From Bacteroidia bacterium (lineage in GTDB: Bacteria > Bacteroidota > Bacteroidia > Bacteroidales > VadinHA17): a stretch of DNA of 21,584 nucleotides. Positions 6,589 through 15,133 of the stretch are shown piece by piece. The notes under the pieces are model-generated. The model did no database searches. It was not told where the DNA came from and saw only the letters and a program-made list of their open reading frames with translations. The translations under genes and the position numbers were made by a program. Every line of letters starts with the position of its first letter. Within the stretch, counting starts at the first letter, position 1. The DNA lies in assembly GCA_026391515.1 (NCBI GenBank), contig JAPLEC010000305.1, forward strand, positions 1 through 21,584, written 5' to 3'.

Positions 6589-7656
6589 ATGAAAAAACTT
6601 ATTTGCCTTCTTTTTCCTCTGTCAGGCCTCCTGATTGTCCCTGCATTCGGACAAAAAGATACAATTGATGTCACTTATGAAGTAAAAGATACTTTAAATA
6701 AGAATATCAGACTTTTTGAGAGTGATAAATTATTGGAATTGACTCTCCGTTTTGACATAAATGCTTATAAAAAGGAAAAAACAGATACAGCCTATCAGAA
6801 TGCAATTCTTACTTATCACATAAGCGAGACAGATTCAATAAACAAAGAAATAAAATTAAGAGCTCGTGGTGAACTCCGCAGAGATTATTGTGATTTCCCT
6901 CCTATCAGATTAAATTTCAGAAAGTCAGAATCATTAAATGATGAATTCAGCAATGTAGACAAATTGAAATTGGTTACACATTGTAAACTGGGCAACGAAG
7001 AATATACATTGAAAGAATTCCTGATATATAAGCTTTATAATGTGCTCACTGAGAACAGTTTCAAGGTCAGGCTGGCAAGAATCAATTATATTAACACGGG
7101 CAAACAAAGTAAACAGATCAAGCAATTTGCATTTATAATTGAACCTCTTGAAGCTTTGTGTAAACGAACAAATTCCGTTGAGGTAAAAGTAGCTAACATA
7201 TCTCAAAAGAATATTAAGCCTGAGATAATGGACAGGATGGCAATTTTTAATTACGTGATTGGGAATACCGACTGGTCGGTTCCGATAAAGCATAATATCG
7301 TTGTTTTGTCACAGGGTGGTTCAGACAGACCGAACCTGGGAGTAATATTACCTTTTGATTTTGACTATGCTGGTCTGGTTAATGCCGATTATGCTGTTCC
7401 TTATGCAGGATTAGGTCTTGCATCGGTACGTGACCGCAAGTACCTTGGTGTATGCAGAGATAAAGAGGTTTTTATAAATGAGTTGAAAGAATTCTTAGAT
7501 AAAAAAGAAGAGTTCTACAAAGTCATAAATGAATTTCCATATCTGAAGGAGAAATCAAAAAAAGATATGATTGCCTACCTGGATGGATTCTTTAGCGGAA
7601 TCGACAAGCGAAATACTATCGCTTACAAAATATTAGAGGATTGCTTAGTTTTTTAG
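6589..7656 (+). CDS. Exported protein with CotH/HipA-like kinase-fold motifs
   Basis: This 355-residue protein starts with a signal peptide (about residues 1-21, ending PAFG-Q), so it should be periplasmic or surface-exposed. I do not recognise a characterised homologue. Its layout resembles spore-coat CotH-type atypical kinases. There is an N-terminal beta-rich region with KLRARGELRRDYCDFPPIRL, then a DKLKLVTHC segment and a helical EFLIYKLYN region. It continues with GNTDWSVPIKHN (residues 225-236), comparable to the catalytic Asp/Asn loop, and LPFDFDYAG (254-262), comparable to the metal-binding DFD/DxD motif. The C-terminus (about 285-355) is helical. The CotH link is inferred from motif order and may fail a profile search. 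It follows the transketolase terminator and so is probably transcribed alone. Confidence 0.7.
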   Translation: MKKLICLLFPLSGLLIVPAFGQKDTIDVTYEVKDTLNKNIRLFESDKLLELTLRFDINAYKKEKTDTAYQNAILTYHISETDSINKEIKLRARGELRRDYCDFPPIRLNFRKSESLNDEFSNVDKLKLVTHCKLGNEEYTLKEFLIYKLYNVLTENSFKVRLARINYINTGKQSKQIKQFAFIIEPLEALCKRTNSVEVKVANISQKNIKPEIMDRMAIFNYVIGNTDWSVPIKHNIVVLSQGGSDRPNLGVILPFDFDYAGLVNADYAVPYAGLGLASVRDRKYLGVCRDKEVFINELKEFLDKKEEFYKVINEFPYLKEKSKKDMIAYLDGFFSGIDKRNTIAYKILEDCLVF

Positions 7657-7744
7657 TTTAACTTAATAACTGACCGAAGTTTATTAGAATTAATGATTAA
7701 CCTGACAGGTCAATCAATTATCCTTTTAAATTCATCATTTTCTT

Positions 7745-7752
7745 TATCTTTG
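7745..7752 (+). promoter_or_regulatory. Bacteroidota -7 promoter element upstream of the HAD hydrolase
   Basis: TATCTTTG matches the TAnnTTTG consensus and lies 17 nt before the ATG at 7770, predicting a very short leader. No clear -33 TTTG is visible. The same octamer occurs upstream of the FKBP gene. Confidence 0.45.
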
Positions 7753-7769
7753 CCACTTATTTTTATTGA

Positions 7770-8369
7770 ATGAAGTACGATATTAAAAAGGGAATAAAAG
7801 GATTGATCTTTGACCTTGATGGTACACTTGCTGATACTATGCCGTATCATTTCGAAGGGTGGAAAAAAGCATGTATCAAATACGGGGCAGATATTGACCC
7901 TGCATTTCTTCGTAAACATACAGGCAGTCCCGGATGGATCATTGCATCGGAAATAATAAAGAAATGCGGGCTTGACGGAACTGTTACAATCGACCAGATC
8001 GTGGAAGAAAAGCTTGACCAGTTTCATAAAATTCAGCCTAATGTAAAACCGATCAAACCAGTCGCTGATATAGTCAGAAAATATTATCGTAAATTACCTA
8101 TGGCCGTTGGCACCGGAGGTCACAGGGAAGCTGTTATACGCACTCTGGAAATAACTGGTCTCAGAAAATATTTTGATATTATCGTCACAGCCAATGATGT
8201 TGACAACTTCAAGCCTCATCCGGAGACATTTCTTAAATGTGCTGAGCTGATGAATGTCGATCCTGCTCATATTGAAGTGTTTGAGGACGGCGATCTTGGA
8301 ATTGAAGCTGCACGAATGGCCGGTATGGTTGCGACTGATGTCAGATCGTGGTATAACTCGAACTGGTGA
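7770..8369 (+). CDS. HAD-superfamily hydrolase, beta-phosphoglucomutase/YqaB-like
   Basis: The 199-residue protein has all four HAD motifs: DLDGT with nucleophile Asp15 and acid/base Asp17, Thr115 in VGTGG as motif II, Lys148 in NFKPHPETF as motif III, and FEDGDLGIEAA (residues 171-181) as motif IV. A helical cap sits between motifs I and II (about residues 22-95). The segment ADTMPYHFEGW after the nucleophile resembles beta-phosphoglucomutase and the E. coli fructose-1-phosphatase YqaB, so the substrate is probably a small sugar phosphate. Which of the two activities it has cannot be told from sequence. It is cytoplasmic, with a normal length. Its 3' end converges on the decayed isomerase gene on the other strand. 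Confidence 0.88.
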   Translation: MKYDIKKGIKGLIFDLDGTLADTMPYHFEGWKKACIKYGADIDPAFLRKHTGSPGWIIASEIIKKCGLDGTVTIDQIVEEKLDQFHKIQPNVKPIKPVADIVRKYYRKLPMAVGTGGHREAVIRTLEITGLRKYFDIIVTANDVDNFKPHPETFLKCAELMNVDPAHIEVFEDGDLGIEAARMAGMVATDVRSWYNSNW

Positions 8370-8425
8370 AGCTGGAAATAGCCTTCGCCCTCTTAAGCCA
8401 GTGAACCAATATTTTGCAGGCTGAC

Positions 8426-9175
8426 CTAAACCAGTATTTTGGTTGTCAGATTGGTAATACTCGTCTGAATATCAGTGATTATATTACCGTCTCTGCTTTG
8501 ATCCTGCTCAACGATCATATACTTCGTGCCTGCAATATCTTTATTGGCAATAATTTCTTTGAAGTTGATCACACCGGCTCCTACCGGAGCAATATCATCT
8601 TTAATAACCTCAAAAAAAGGAGCCTCATTTTTATACATGTCCTTGAGGTGAATGAGATGAAATCTTCCCGGATATTTTTTAAATATATCGACAGGATTAT
8701 GGCCTGCCTTGGTAGCCCAAAAAGTATCAAGCTCCATTATAACAAGGTTTCAGGGCTGAATACAATATTTTGAGCCAATTATGGCATGGTCTTCTGCCAT
8801 TTTTTTAGCAGTGTCTAGAGTAACACCCGCTCCTTCAACCTGAGTATGGCTGCTAAGTATCTCCATGCCGAGGTCATTTACCAGCTTTTTAAATTCTGCA
8901 GGCGCATATCCATAAAATTTGCCATCCTTATAATCAGCAAGCTCAACATATTTATAGCCCATATCGGAAACTTTTTTCAGCGATCCGGGTACATCTGCAG
9001 TCATGGCATCGCGAATTGTATAAAGCTGAAGCCCTATGCCAAATGTTTTCGGATCACTTACAACAGCTTTTGAGGCAAGCTTGTTTTTACATCCGTACTG
9101 TGAAAGTACAATTGCTCCGAATGTACCGGCAGCTGTAATTCTCAGGAATTCTCTTCTTGATTGTTTTGATTTCAT
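8426..9175 (-). pseudogene. Broken Tat-exported lipoprotein sugar phosphate isomerase/epimerase (TIM-barrel)
   Basis: Reading from 9175 leftwards, the first part (to 8750) encodes a twin-arginine signal SRREFLR, a lipobox-like SQYGC, then GIGLQLYTIRDAM and YKYVELADYKDGKFYG. These are the N-terminal strands of the xylose-isomerase-like/AP-endonuclease-2 TIM-barrel family. The frame meets a TGA right after GSKYCIQP (8750-8752). The same frame then continues with NLVIMELDTFWATKAGHNP and RFHLIHLKDM to LTTKILV and a TAG at 8426-8428, the normal family C-terminus. About 60-65 residues expected between the halves, including the YHNH/EF metal-binding segment, are absent. The whole reads as 250 codons instead of about 300-310. 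I infer an internal deletion plus a stop, so no active enzyme. Assembly collapse is the alternative. Confidence 0.85.
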
Positions 9176-9184
9176 GGTATCTTA

Positions 9185-9212
9185 CTAATTACGAATTAGG
9201 AATTACGAATTA
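9185..9212. repeat. Short AT-rich direct repeat AATTACGAATTA
   Basis: The 12-mer AATTACGAATTA occurs at 9187-9198 and again at 9201-9212, and the first copy sits in the inverted repeat CTAATT-acg-AATTAG (9185-9199). It lies between the divergent decayed isomerase and the TonB-dependent receptor gene. It may be a vestigial intergenic repeat or an operator; nothing decides between these. Confidence 0.35.
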
Positions 9213-9388
9213 AAAAATAAAAATAATATAATCCGGGAAATATTTGAAACTATAAGGAGTTTTTTAATTGAACAGGTTAATTTATGGATATCTTAATAAA
9301 TAAACTTATTGTTATTTAACTGGAATAAAGTTTATATAATGGTTCTGATTTATTTATTTTTAATAATTTTATTCTTGAATTTCTCAGA

Positions 9389-11764
9389 ATGAAAACACGT
9401 ATCATTATAGTTTTTTGTCTCATTGCCAATTTTACTTATCTACTTGGTCAACAGGCAGTTGATTCCGAACAGAGAAAAATTCAGAAGCTTGATGCAGAGG
9501 ATCTGGCATTTAAAAACGATAGTGTTGAAATAAATGTAACCTCTGCCAGCCGAAGCTCAAAGCGTATAGGTGAGTTGCCAATCACGATTTTTGTAGTCAC
9601 CAGGGAGGAAATAATTCGCAATCATTATAATTCATTGATTGATATTATAAAAAGTCTGCCAGGTGTAAGGGTATCACAACCAGGTTCAGGTGAGCTTGGA
9701 GAGAGTTATGAGCTAAGAGGTCTCGTCGGTAACATGTATACAATGATCCTTATTAATGGCCTTCCTATAAAACCAAGTGCAGTTATTGGGATGCCAATTG
9801 GTGCTCAACTTCCAGTGCGCCAGGCTGAAAGAATTGAAATTATTTATGGACCGGCTGCAGCAGTATATGGTGCTGATGCGGTTTCAGGTGTGATAAATAT
9901 AATTACAAAAGAGGCAGATAAAGGAACTTTTGTAATGGGAGATCTTGGCCTCGGGCAAAGTGATTACCGCAGCGGTAGTTTTATGGTAGGTGGCAAAACC
10001 GGCAAGAATAGAAACATACTTCAATACAGCTTTTATGGTGGGCTTAGCGAGGTAAGCGATCTTAATGTAGAAAGCGGATATGATGAAATTTACAATCCAT
10101 TGCAATACCTTCAAAAGACCGGCAAAACTTTTAATATAGGAGGTATAAACTATAAACCGATGGAAATTACTGAAAGTATTTTGCTTGCAAAAGGTATTAA
10201 TCCATCTGATTTTATTAAAGAAAATTATCCTGCAAATTATGAAGGTTCCCTTACTATACCCAAAATAGAAGATCTTCCTGCTTCAAGTAATAATCTAGGA
10301 TTTCAACTTAAATTCAGAGGTGTTTCCATGTCATTCAATAACATGTACAGGAGAACCCACAGTTCACTGAGCCAGTCGCCTTATTTTTATAATTATAACA
10401 ATCCGCAGAATTATTGGGCTGAAAATATAAGATCGACAACTTTAAGTTATAACCATGAATGGTCTCCGAGGTTTACTACGACTACAAACTTTTCCAATCT
10501 GGATTATAAAATGGATAATAATTCCAGCATGGGTATAACTTTTATCGATTATACTGATAAAGTTTACAGGTATGCAGCAGGCCGCGACATATTACTGGAG
10601 CAATTATTCACTATCATGATTAAAAACAGTCTTGAGATCATGTCAGGTGTTACTTACCAGTATTCCGGTAATTTGCCGCAGACAAGTTTCCTAGATGCAC
10701 CCTTTAATCCGAAAAATTACAAATACTACAATACCAGCGTTGATTATCATGATACACTAACCAACAATTTTGGCATTAATCCTCTTGTATACCATAATTT
10801 TTCAGCTTTTACGCAGGCTTATTATTCCCTTAAATCATTCAGATTCATGGGTGGCATAAGAGCAGACAACAACTCTCAGTACGGATTTAGCATAAAACCA
10901 AGACTCGCAGGAATGATCATTCTGAATCCAAAACTAAGTTTCAGAGGTTCAATTGGTTACGCATATAAAGCTCCGCCGGCTTCTCTTGAATGGCAGTCAC
11001 TTGCCTATAGAGCCGGAGCTAATCTTGACAGTCTTATTTATATAGCCATTCCAAACCGTGATCTTAAACCGGAAAAGTATATGTCGGTAGAGCTTGGAGT
11101 ATTAAAAAAGTTTAAGAGAGGAATGAATATTAACGTATCAGTATTTTATAATGAAATTAAGAACCTGATTGTTGATATGAATGTTCCTGTCGATGATCTT
11201 GACCTGCCGCTGGCAATTAAAACATCAGACACTGCCACAGTATTGAAGAGAATTAATAGTAGCAGTTCATTGTCCCGATTATATGGTTTCCAGAGCACGA
11301 TAAAACGTGATGATATTATAAAGTCTATCCATCTGAATCTTGAGTTAAGTCTGACTTTTACAATGTCGAGTCAGAAAATTCCTGATTTTGTAAAAATGGC
11401 CAGCGACTATGTCAGCAATTTTAAACTTAATCCCCATCATCTCGGGCAGCTGAAGATTTCTGCGCAACCTCTGAAAAATTTATACTTCCAACTCACAAGT
11501 ATTTGGGAATCGAGTTGGTTAAGAGTAGTTATGCCGATTAAGGATATCTATAATGAGGTAATCAAGGATTATGATGGCTTTTATAGTATGGATTTTGTAG
11601 CCAATTATAAATTCGGAACAAACCTGAACGGTTTCATAAAAGTTAATAATATCCTTAACGAGAAATACGGGGGGCCGGTTTATTCCGGAATGAGAACTGC
11701 TCTTTCCTACGATCCCCAAACCGGACGAAGTATTCATTTTGGTCTTACATATATACTTAACTGA
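9389..11764 (+). CDS. TonB-dependent outer-membrane receptor
   Basis: This is a 791-residue protein with a signal peptide (about residues 1-20, ending YLLG-Q). A TonB-box-like segment with SVEINVTSASRSSKRIG (around 44-60) follows. Next comes a complete plug domain (about 60-170): ELPITIFVVTREEI, SLIDIIKSLPGVRVSQPG, ELRGLVGNMYTMILING, RIEIIYGPAAAVYGADAVSG and VINIITKEA. The rest is a 22-strand-type barrel, ending GRSIHFGLTYILN. There is no N-terminal carboxypeptidase-like domain and no SusD partner next to it. It therefore resembles siderophore/cobalamin/CirA-type receptors more than polysaccharide-utilisation SusC proteins; the ligand cannot be read from sequence. It is coupled to the next gene by TGATG. 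The 213 bp upstream contain no other gene. Confidence 0.93.
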   Translation: MKTRIIIVFCLIANFTYLLGQQAVDSEQRKIQKLDAEDLAFKNDSVEINVTSASRSSKRIGELPITIFVVTREEIIRNHYNSLIDIIKSLPGVRVSQPGSGELGESYELRGLVGNMYTMILINGLPIKPSAVIGMPIGAQLPVRQAERIEIIYGPAAAVYGADAVSGVINIITKEADKGTFVMGDLGLGQSDYRSGSFMVGGKTGKNRNILQYSFYGGLSEVSDLNVESGYDEIYNPLQYLQKTGKTFNIGGINYKPMEITESILLAKGINPSDFIKENYPANYEGSLTIPKIEDLPASSNNLGFQLKFRGVSMSFNNMYRRTHSSLSQSPYFYNYNNPQNYWAENIRSTTLSYNHEWSPRFTTTTNFSNLDYKMDNNSSMGITFIDYTDKVYRYAAGRDILLEQLFTIMIKNSLEIMSGVTYQYSGNLPQTSFLDAPFNPKNYKYYNTSVDYHDTLTNNFGINPLVYHNFSAFTQAYYSLKSFRFMGGIRADNNSQYGFSIKPRLAGMIILNPKLSFRGSIGYAYKAPPASLEWQSLAYRAGANLDSLIYIAIPNRDLKPEKYMSVELGVLKKFKRGMNINVSVFYNEIKNLIVDMNVPVDDLDLPLAIKTSDTATVLKRINSSSSLSRLYGFQSTIKRDDIIKSIHLNLELSLTFTMSSQKIPDFVKMASDYVSNFKLNPHHLGQLKISAQPLKNLYFQLTSIWESSWLRVVMPIKDIYNEVIKDYDGFYSMDFVANYKFGTNLNGFIKVNNILNEKYGGPVYSGMRTALSYDPQTGRSIHFGLTYILN

Positions 11765-14316
11765 TGAAAAGAAAAATTGCAATCATAGGGTTATTGCTTA
11801 CCTTTTCATTATTTCTGAATTATGCCAGTGGTCAGGATACTCTGTCTGTAAGATCAGACCTGAAAATAAAACGTGCAGCTGATTCTGCCCTGGCAGTTGA
11901 GTTTTTTAAAAAAGCACAAACATTCTATTCTGCTGATAATATCGATAGTGCCTCTGTTAATATCTCCAAATCGGTTGATGTCGCAAAACAAGAGAATTTC
12001 ATGCTTGTAGCTGCAGTAAATTATGAATTACTGGCATCGATATATGAAGCACAGAATAACTGGGAAGAAACTTTACGTAATTACATAAGAGCTTCATCTG
12101 CCTATTCAAAACTCGGAGATAAAAAAAATGAAGCAAGAATATTACATATAATAGCTGAAAAATATTTCCTTGCAGGCAGTTATAAGAAATCTGCCCAGAA
12201 TTCCGAACAGGAGTTTATTTTATATGAAGAGCAGAATTCAAAGATGCGGGCCTCGACTGCCGAGATGGCAGGAAAGTCATATTACTATCTTCCAATCGAT
12301 TCATTATCAACTAAATGGTATAATATTGCAGCTTCTTATTTTAAAAAAGATACTGATACTGCCGGATTTTTGAGATGTTCTGAAAAATTGGGTTCTCTTT
12401 TTATTCAGATTGGAAATTACGATAAAGCAAACAATGAATATGAAAATATTTTATCAATTTATTCGCAGAAAAATGATTATAAGAACATTGCAGCAATCTA
12501 TAACCAGTTAGGGTTTCTTGCATTTAAGAAAAAGGATTTGAGTTCAGCATTATCTAACTTCCAGAATGCAGTTGAAAGTTCGGAGAAAGGTGGTAAAGAT
12601 GATTATTTCCTTACCGATGCCTGGTCAAATATTGCTGTCTGCCATCAGAATCTGAATAACCAGAAAGAAATGCTCCAGTCATTTCAGGAGGCCCTGAAAC
12701 ATGCCAAAGATTCAGAAAGAAAAGATGAAGCTGCCAGAATTGAACGTATCCTGGCAATGATATATTTTAAAAAAGGCGATTACTACCATGCTGAGGTTTA
12801 TTGCAGGAATTGCATTGAATCTGCTAAAGCATCCGGAAATTTTGATATTCTTCAGTTATGTTATAAAGATTATTCAGCGGTTCTTGAAAGTGGTAACGAC
12901 TTTGTCAAAGCCCTTGAGTATTATGAAAAACATCTTAACCTGCGCGATTCCCTGATTTATGAAAGTCGCCTGACTGAAAAAAAGACAGCAGATAGGATTA
13001 ATGAACTTGAATCTATCGAACAAAGGTTAAGAAATGAACTGTCAACAGAAGAAATACAGGGGTTGGAATTGAAGAATTTAAAAGCAGAATCATCGAGAAA
13101 AGAAAATGAGATTAAACTTCTTCAAAAACAACAGGAACTTGACAGGTCGGAAAAAGGCAGACTGGAACAGTCTCTTGTTCTTGAAAGAGAAAGGTTCGAA
13201 CTCAATAGAAAAGTACAGGACATTAAATCCTTAAAGCAGCAACAGGCAATCGACAGTCTCAGTTTGAAACAAAAAGATGATGAAGCTAAAAACCTGGAAA
13301 CTGAAAAAATACTTCTTCAAACGCAAATAGAACAGCAGAGGCTTAAGGCACAAAAGGATAAACAGATCCGCAATATGGCTGTAGGGCTGGGAGCTCTTAT
13401 GGTAATTGTGGCTTTAATGATCCTTGCAGGACTTATTTCAACACGAAGACAGAATCAGCGGCTGGCAGAGAGTAAACGCCAAATAGAAAAGGTCAATGCC
13501 GATCTGGAAATCAAAAATGCAGAAGTGCTGAAGCAGAAAGACATAATCGAACAAAAAAATCAGTCAATAACAGATAGTATCCAATACGCCAGCAGGATAC
13601 AGACAGCAGTTCTTCCTCCAATAAACTTTCTTCAAGAATGGGGAATAGAAAACTTCATCCTTTTTAAACCAAAGGATATTGTAAGCGGTGATTTTTACTG
13701 GGGCGTGAGAAAAAATGGGAAAATCATAATTGCTGCTGGTGATTGCACTGGCCATGGTGTACCGGGTGCTTTTATGAGCATGCTGGGACATGCTTTCCTT
13801 GATGAGATAATCAATACCAAAGAAATTAAGAATGCAGCGGCTATATTGAATTTATTAAGAGATGAAGTTATAATCACCCTTAAACAAAAAGGTACAACAG
13901 GCGAAGCACGCGACGGAATGGATATTTCTCTGGTGATTCTCGATCTTAAAGCAGGAGTGCTGGATTATGCTGGTGCTAATAATCCTCTATATATTATCAG
14001 GGATGGTAAAATGCTGAAATTCGCAGCTGACAGGATGCCAATCGGAATTCATTTTATCTCCTTCACACCATTCACAAACCAGAAAATTGAAATAAGAAAA
14101 GGCGATTACCTGTACCTTTTTTCAGATGGTTATGCCGATCAGTTTGGAGGACCAAAAGGAAAGAAATATATGTATAAACCATTCCAGTACCTTCTTCTGC
14201 AAAATCATTCTAAACCATTGCAAACTCAGAAAGAGGTGCTTGATGATACCTTTGAAAAATGGAAAGGCGACCGCGACCAGGTGGATGATGTAATGGTGAT
14301 CGGGATTCATTTATAA
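11764..14316 (+). CDS. Periplasmic-TPR, transmembrane, SpoIIE-type PP2C phosphatase sensor
   Basis: This 850-residue signalling protein has a signal peptide (about 1-23), tetratricopeptide repeats over roughly residues 40-375, a long coiled coil (about 395-535), one membrane helix (about 538-558, VGLGALMVIVALMILAGLI) and a second short coiled coil. A SpoIIE/RsbU phosphatase domain fills about 600-850. The PP2C metal-binding set is intact: SGDFYW (Asp643), GDCTGHG (Asp660), SDGYAD (Asp788, Asp792) and QVDDVMVIG (Asp841/842). The linker DSIQYASRIQTAVLPP is the usual entry to RsbU-type domains. Such enzymes dephosphorylate anti-sigma-factor antagonists. TPRs on the outside and phosphatase inside suggest a sensor. 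The ATG overlaps the receptor stop by one base, so the two are translated together. Confidence 0.93.
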   Translation: MKRKIAIIGLLLTFSLFLNYASGQDTLSVRSDLKIKRAADSALAVEFFKKAQTFYSADNIDSASVNISKSVDVAKQENFMLVAAVNYELLASIYEAQNNWEETLRNYIRASSAYSKLGDKKNEARILHIIAEKYFLAGSYKKSAQNSEQEFILYEEQNSKMRASTAEMAGKSYYYLPIDSLSTKWYNIAASYFKKDTDTAGFLRCSEKLGSLFIQIGNYDKANNEYENILSIYSQKNDYKNIAAIYNQLGFLAFKKKDLSSALSNFQNAVESSEKGGKDDYFLTDAWSNIAVCHQNLNNQKEMLQSFQEALKHAKDSERKDEAARIERILAMIYFKKGDYYHAEVYCRNCIESAKASGNFDILQLCYKDYSAVLESGNDFVKALEYYEKHLNLRDSLIYESRLTEKKTADRINELESIEQRLRNELSTEEIQGLELKNLKAESSRKENEIKLLQKQQELDRSEKGRLEQSLVLERERFELNRKVQDIKSLKQQQAIDSLSLKQKDDEAKNLETEKILLQTQIEQQRLKAQKDKQIRNMAVGLGALMVIVALMILAGLISTRRQNQRLAESKRQIEKVNADLEIKNAEVLKQKDIIEQKNQSITDSIQYASRIQTAVLPPINFLQEWGIENFILFKPKDIVSGDFYWGVRKNGKIIIAAGDCTGHGVPGAFMSMLGHAFLDEIINTKEIKNAAAILNLLRDEVIITLKQKGTTGEARDGMDISLVILDLKAGVLDYAGANNPLYIIRDGKMLKFAADRMPIGIHFISFTPFTNQKIEIRKGDYLYLFSDGYADQFGGPKGKKYMYKPFQYLLLQNHSKPLQTQKEVLDDTFEKWKGDRDQVDDVMVIGIHL

Positions 14317-14341
14317 GAAAGGTACAAGGTGTAAGGTTGCC

Positions 14342-15058
14342 GTGAACCATGAACCGTTAACCCAGTACTGTGAACCTTTTACAAATTATAATAGTCTGAA
14401 TTTGAACAAGTTAATAGCAACAGCAGATGGCTCCCACACAATTTATGTTCCTGAATTAAATGAGCATTACCACTCTATCCATGGTGCTATCCAGGAGTCT
14501 GAATATGTTTACCTGAAAAATGGATTTGATTTTTGCAGCAGTGATCCCGTTCATATTTTTGAAGTTGGATTCGGCACCGGGCTCAATGCTTTGCTGACAG
14601 CTATGAGGTGCATAAACGGAAAAAGAGAAGTATTTTATACATCAATTGAAAAATATCCTCTTGAAGAAAATGTCTTAGGTCTGCTAAACTACTGCCAGTT
14701 TACAGGTAAAGAGAGTAAAAAGATTTTTGATAGTATATCTTCATCGCTGTGGGGTGAAATGAAACATATCTGTAAAAATTTTAACCTTAAAAAAATTAAG
14801 GGAGATATAATAACCGATGAACTTTCCGGCAGCTTCGACCTGATCTATTTTGATGCCTTCGGTCCGGATAAACAACCTGAAATGTGGACATCTGCGATAT
14901 TTGCTAAAATCAATAATATTACTAAAACAAATGGAATATTGGTGACATATTCAGCCAAGGGTGATGTTAAGAGAATACTGAGAAGTTCAGGATTTGACGT
15001 GAACCTTCTTCCCGGCCCGCCTGTGAAAAGACATATAATCAGGGCAATTAAAATCTGA
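14342..15058 (+). CDS. mnmD: MnmC/MnmD-like tRNA (5-methylaminomethyl-2-thiouridine) methyltransferase, DUF752
   Basis: The 238-residue protein corresponds to the methyltransferase half of bifunctional MnmC, which completes mnm5(s2)U at the wobble position of some tRNAs. Seen are ATADGSHTIYVPELNEHYHS and HGAIQES at the N-terminus, the SAM motif EVGFGTGLNALLTA (about residues 73-86), FDLIYFDAFGPDKQPEMW (about 166-183) and the C-terminal GPPVKRHIIRA. There is no FAD/oxidase domain, as in many non-proteobacterial relatives. The start is uncertain. GTG at 14342 opens a stretch that looks like degenerate copies of TGAACC, whereas TTG at 14402 would start at MNKLIATADGSHT, the usual family beginning. 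No in-frame ATG lies between. The gene is 25 bp after the phosphatase gene. Confidence 0.85.
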   Translation: MNHEPLTQYCEPFTNYNSLNLNKLIATADGSHTIYVPELNEHYHSIHGAIQESEYVYLKNGFDFCSSDPVHIFEVGFGTGLNALLTAMRCINGKREVFYTSIEKYPLEENVLGLLNYCQFTGKESKKIFDSISSSLWGEMKHICKNFNLKKIKGDIITDELSGSFDLIYFDAFGPDKQPEMWTSAIFAKINNITKTNGILVTYSAKGDVKRILRSSGFDVNLLPGPPVKRHIIRAIKI

Positions 15059-15097
15059 AAAAATGTTTTAAAGACTTTTTTACTATACTCAAAGTGT

Positions 15098-15105
15098 TAT
15101 CTTTG
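15098..15105 (+). promoter_or_regulatory. Bacteroidota -7 promoter element upstream of the FKBP lipoprotein
   Basis: TATCTTTG matches TAnnTTTG and lies 28 nt before the ATG at 15134, in the 75-bp gap after the methyltransferase gene. It would drive the FKBP/cyclophilin/DUF3127 group. A convincing -33 element is not visible. Confidence 0.5.
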
Positions 15106-15133
15106 CGGAAATTTTAATTAAAAATTATGTACT

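Noticed and set aside
8747..8752. The TGA in the isomerase could be read as Trp (family often has QPW here), suggesting a recoded genome or selenocysteine
   Set aside because: Other intact genes in the window end at TGA, for example the TonB-dependent receptor and the methyltransferase, and about 60 residues after the TGA are missing anyway. Deletion explains both.
8414..8773. Open frame of 119 codons on the + strand
   Set aside because: It lies opposite the decayed isomerase, whose protein similarity is clear. It has no recognisable features and is a shadow frame.
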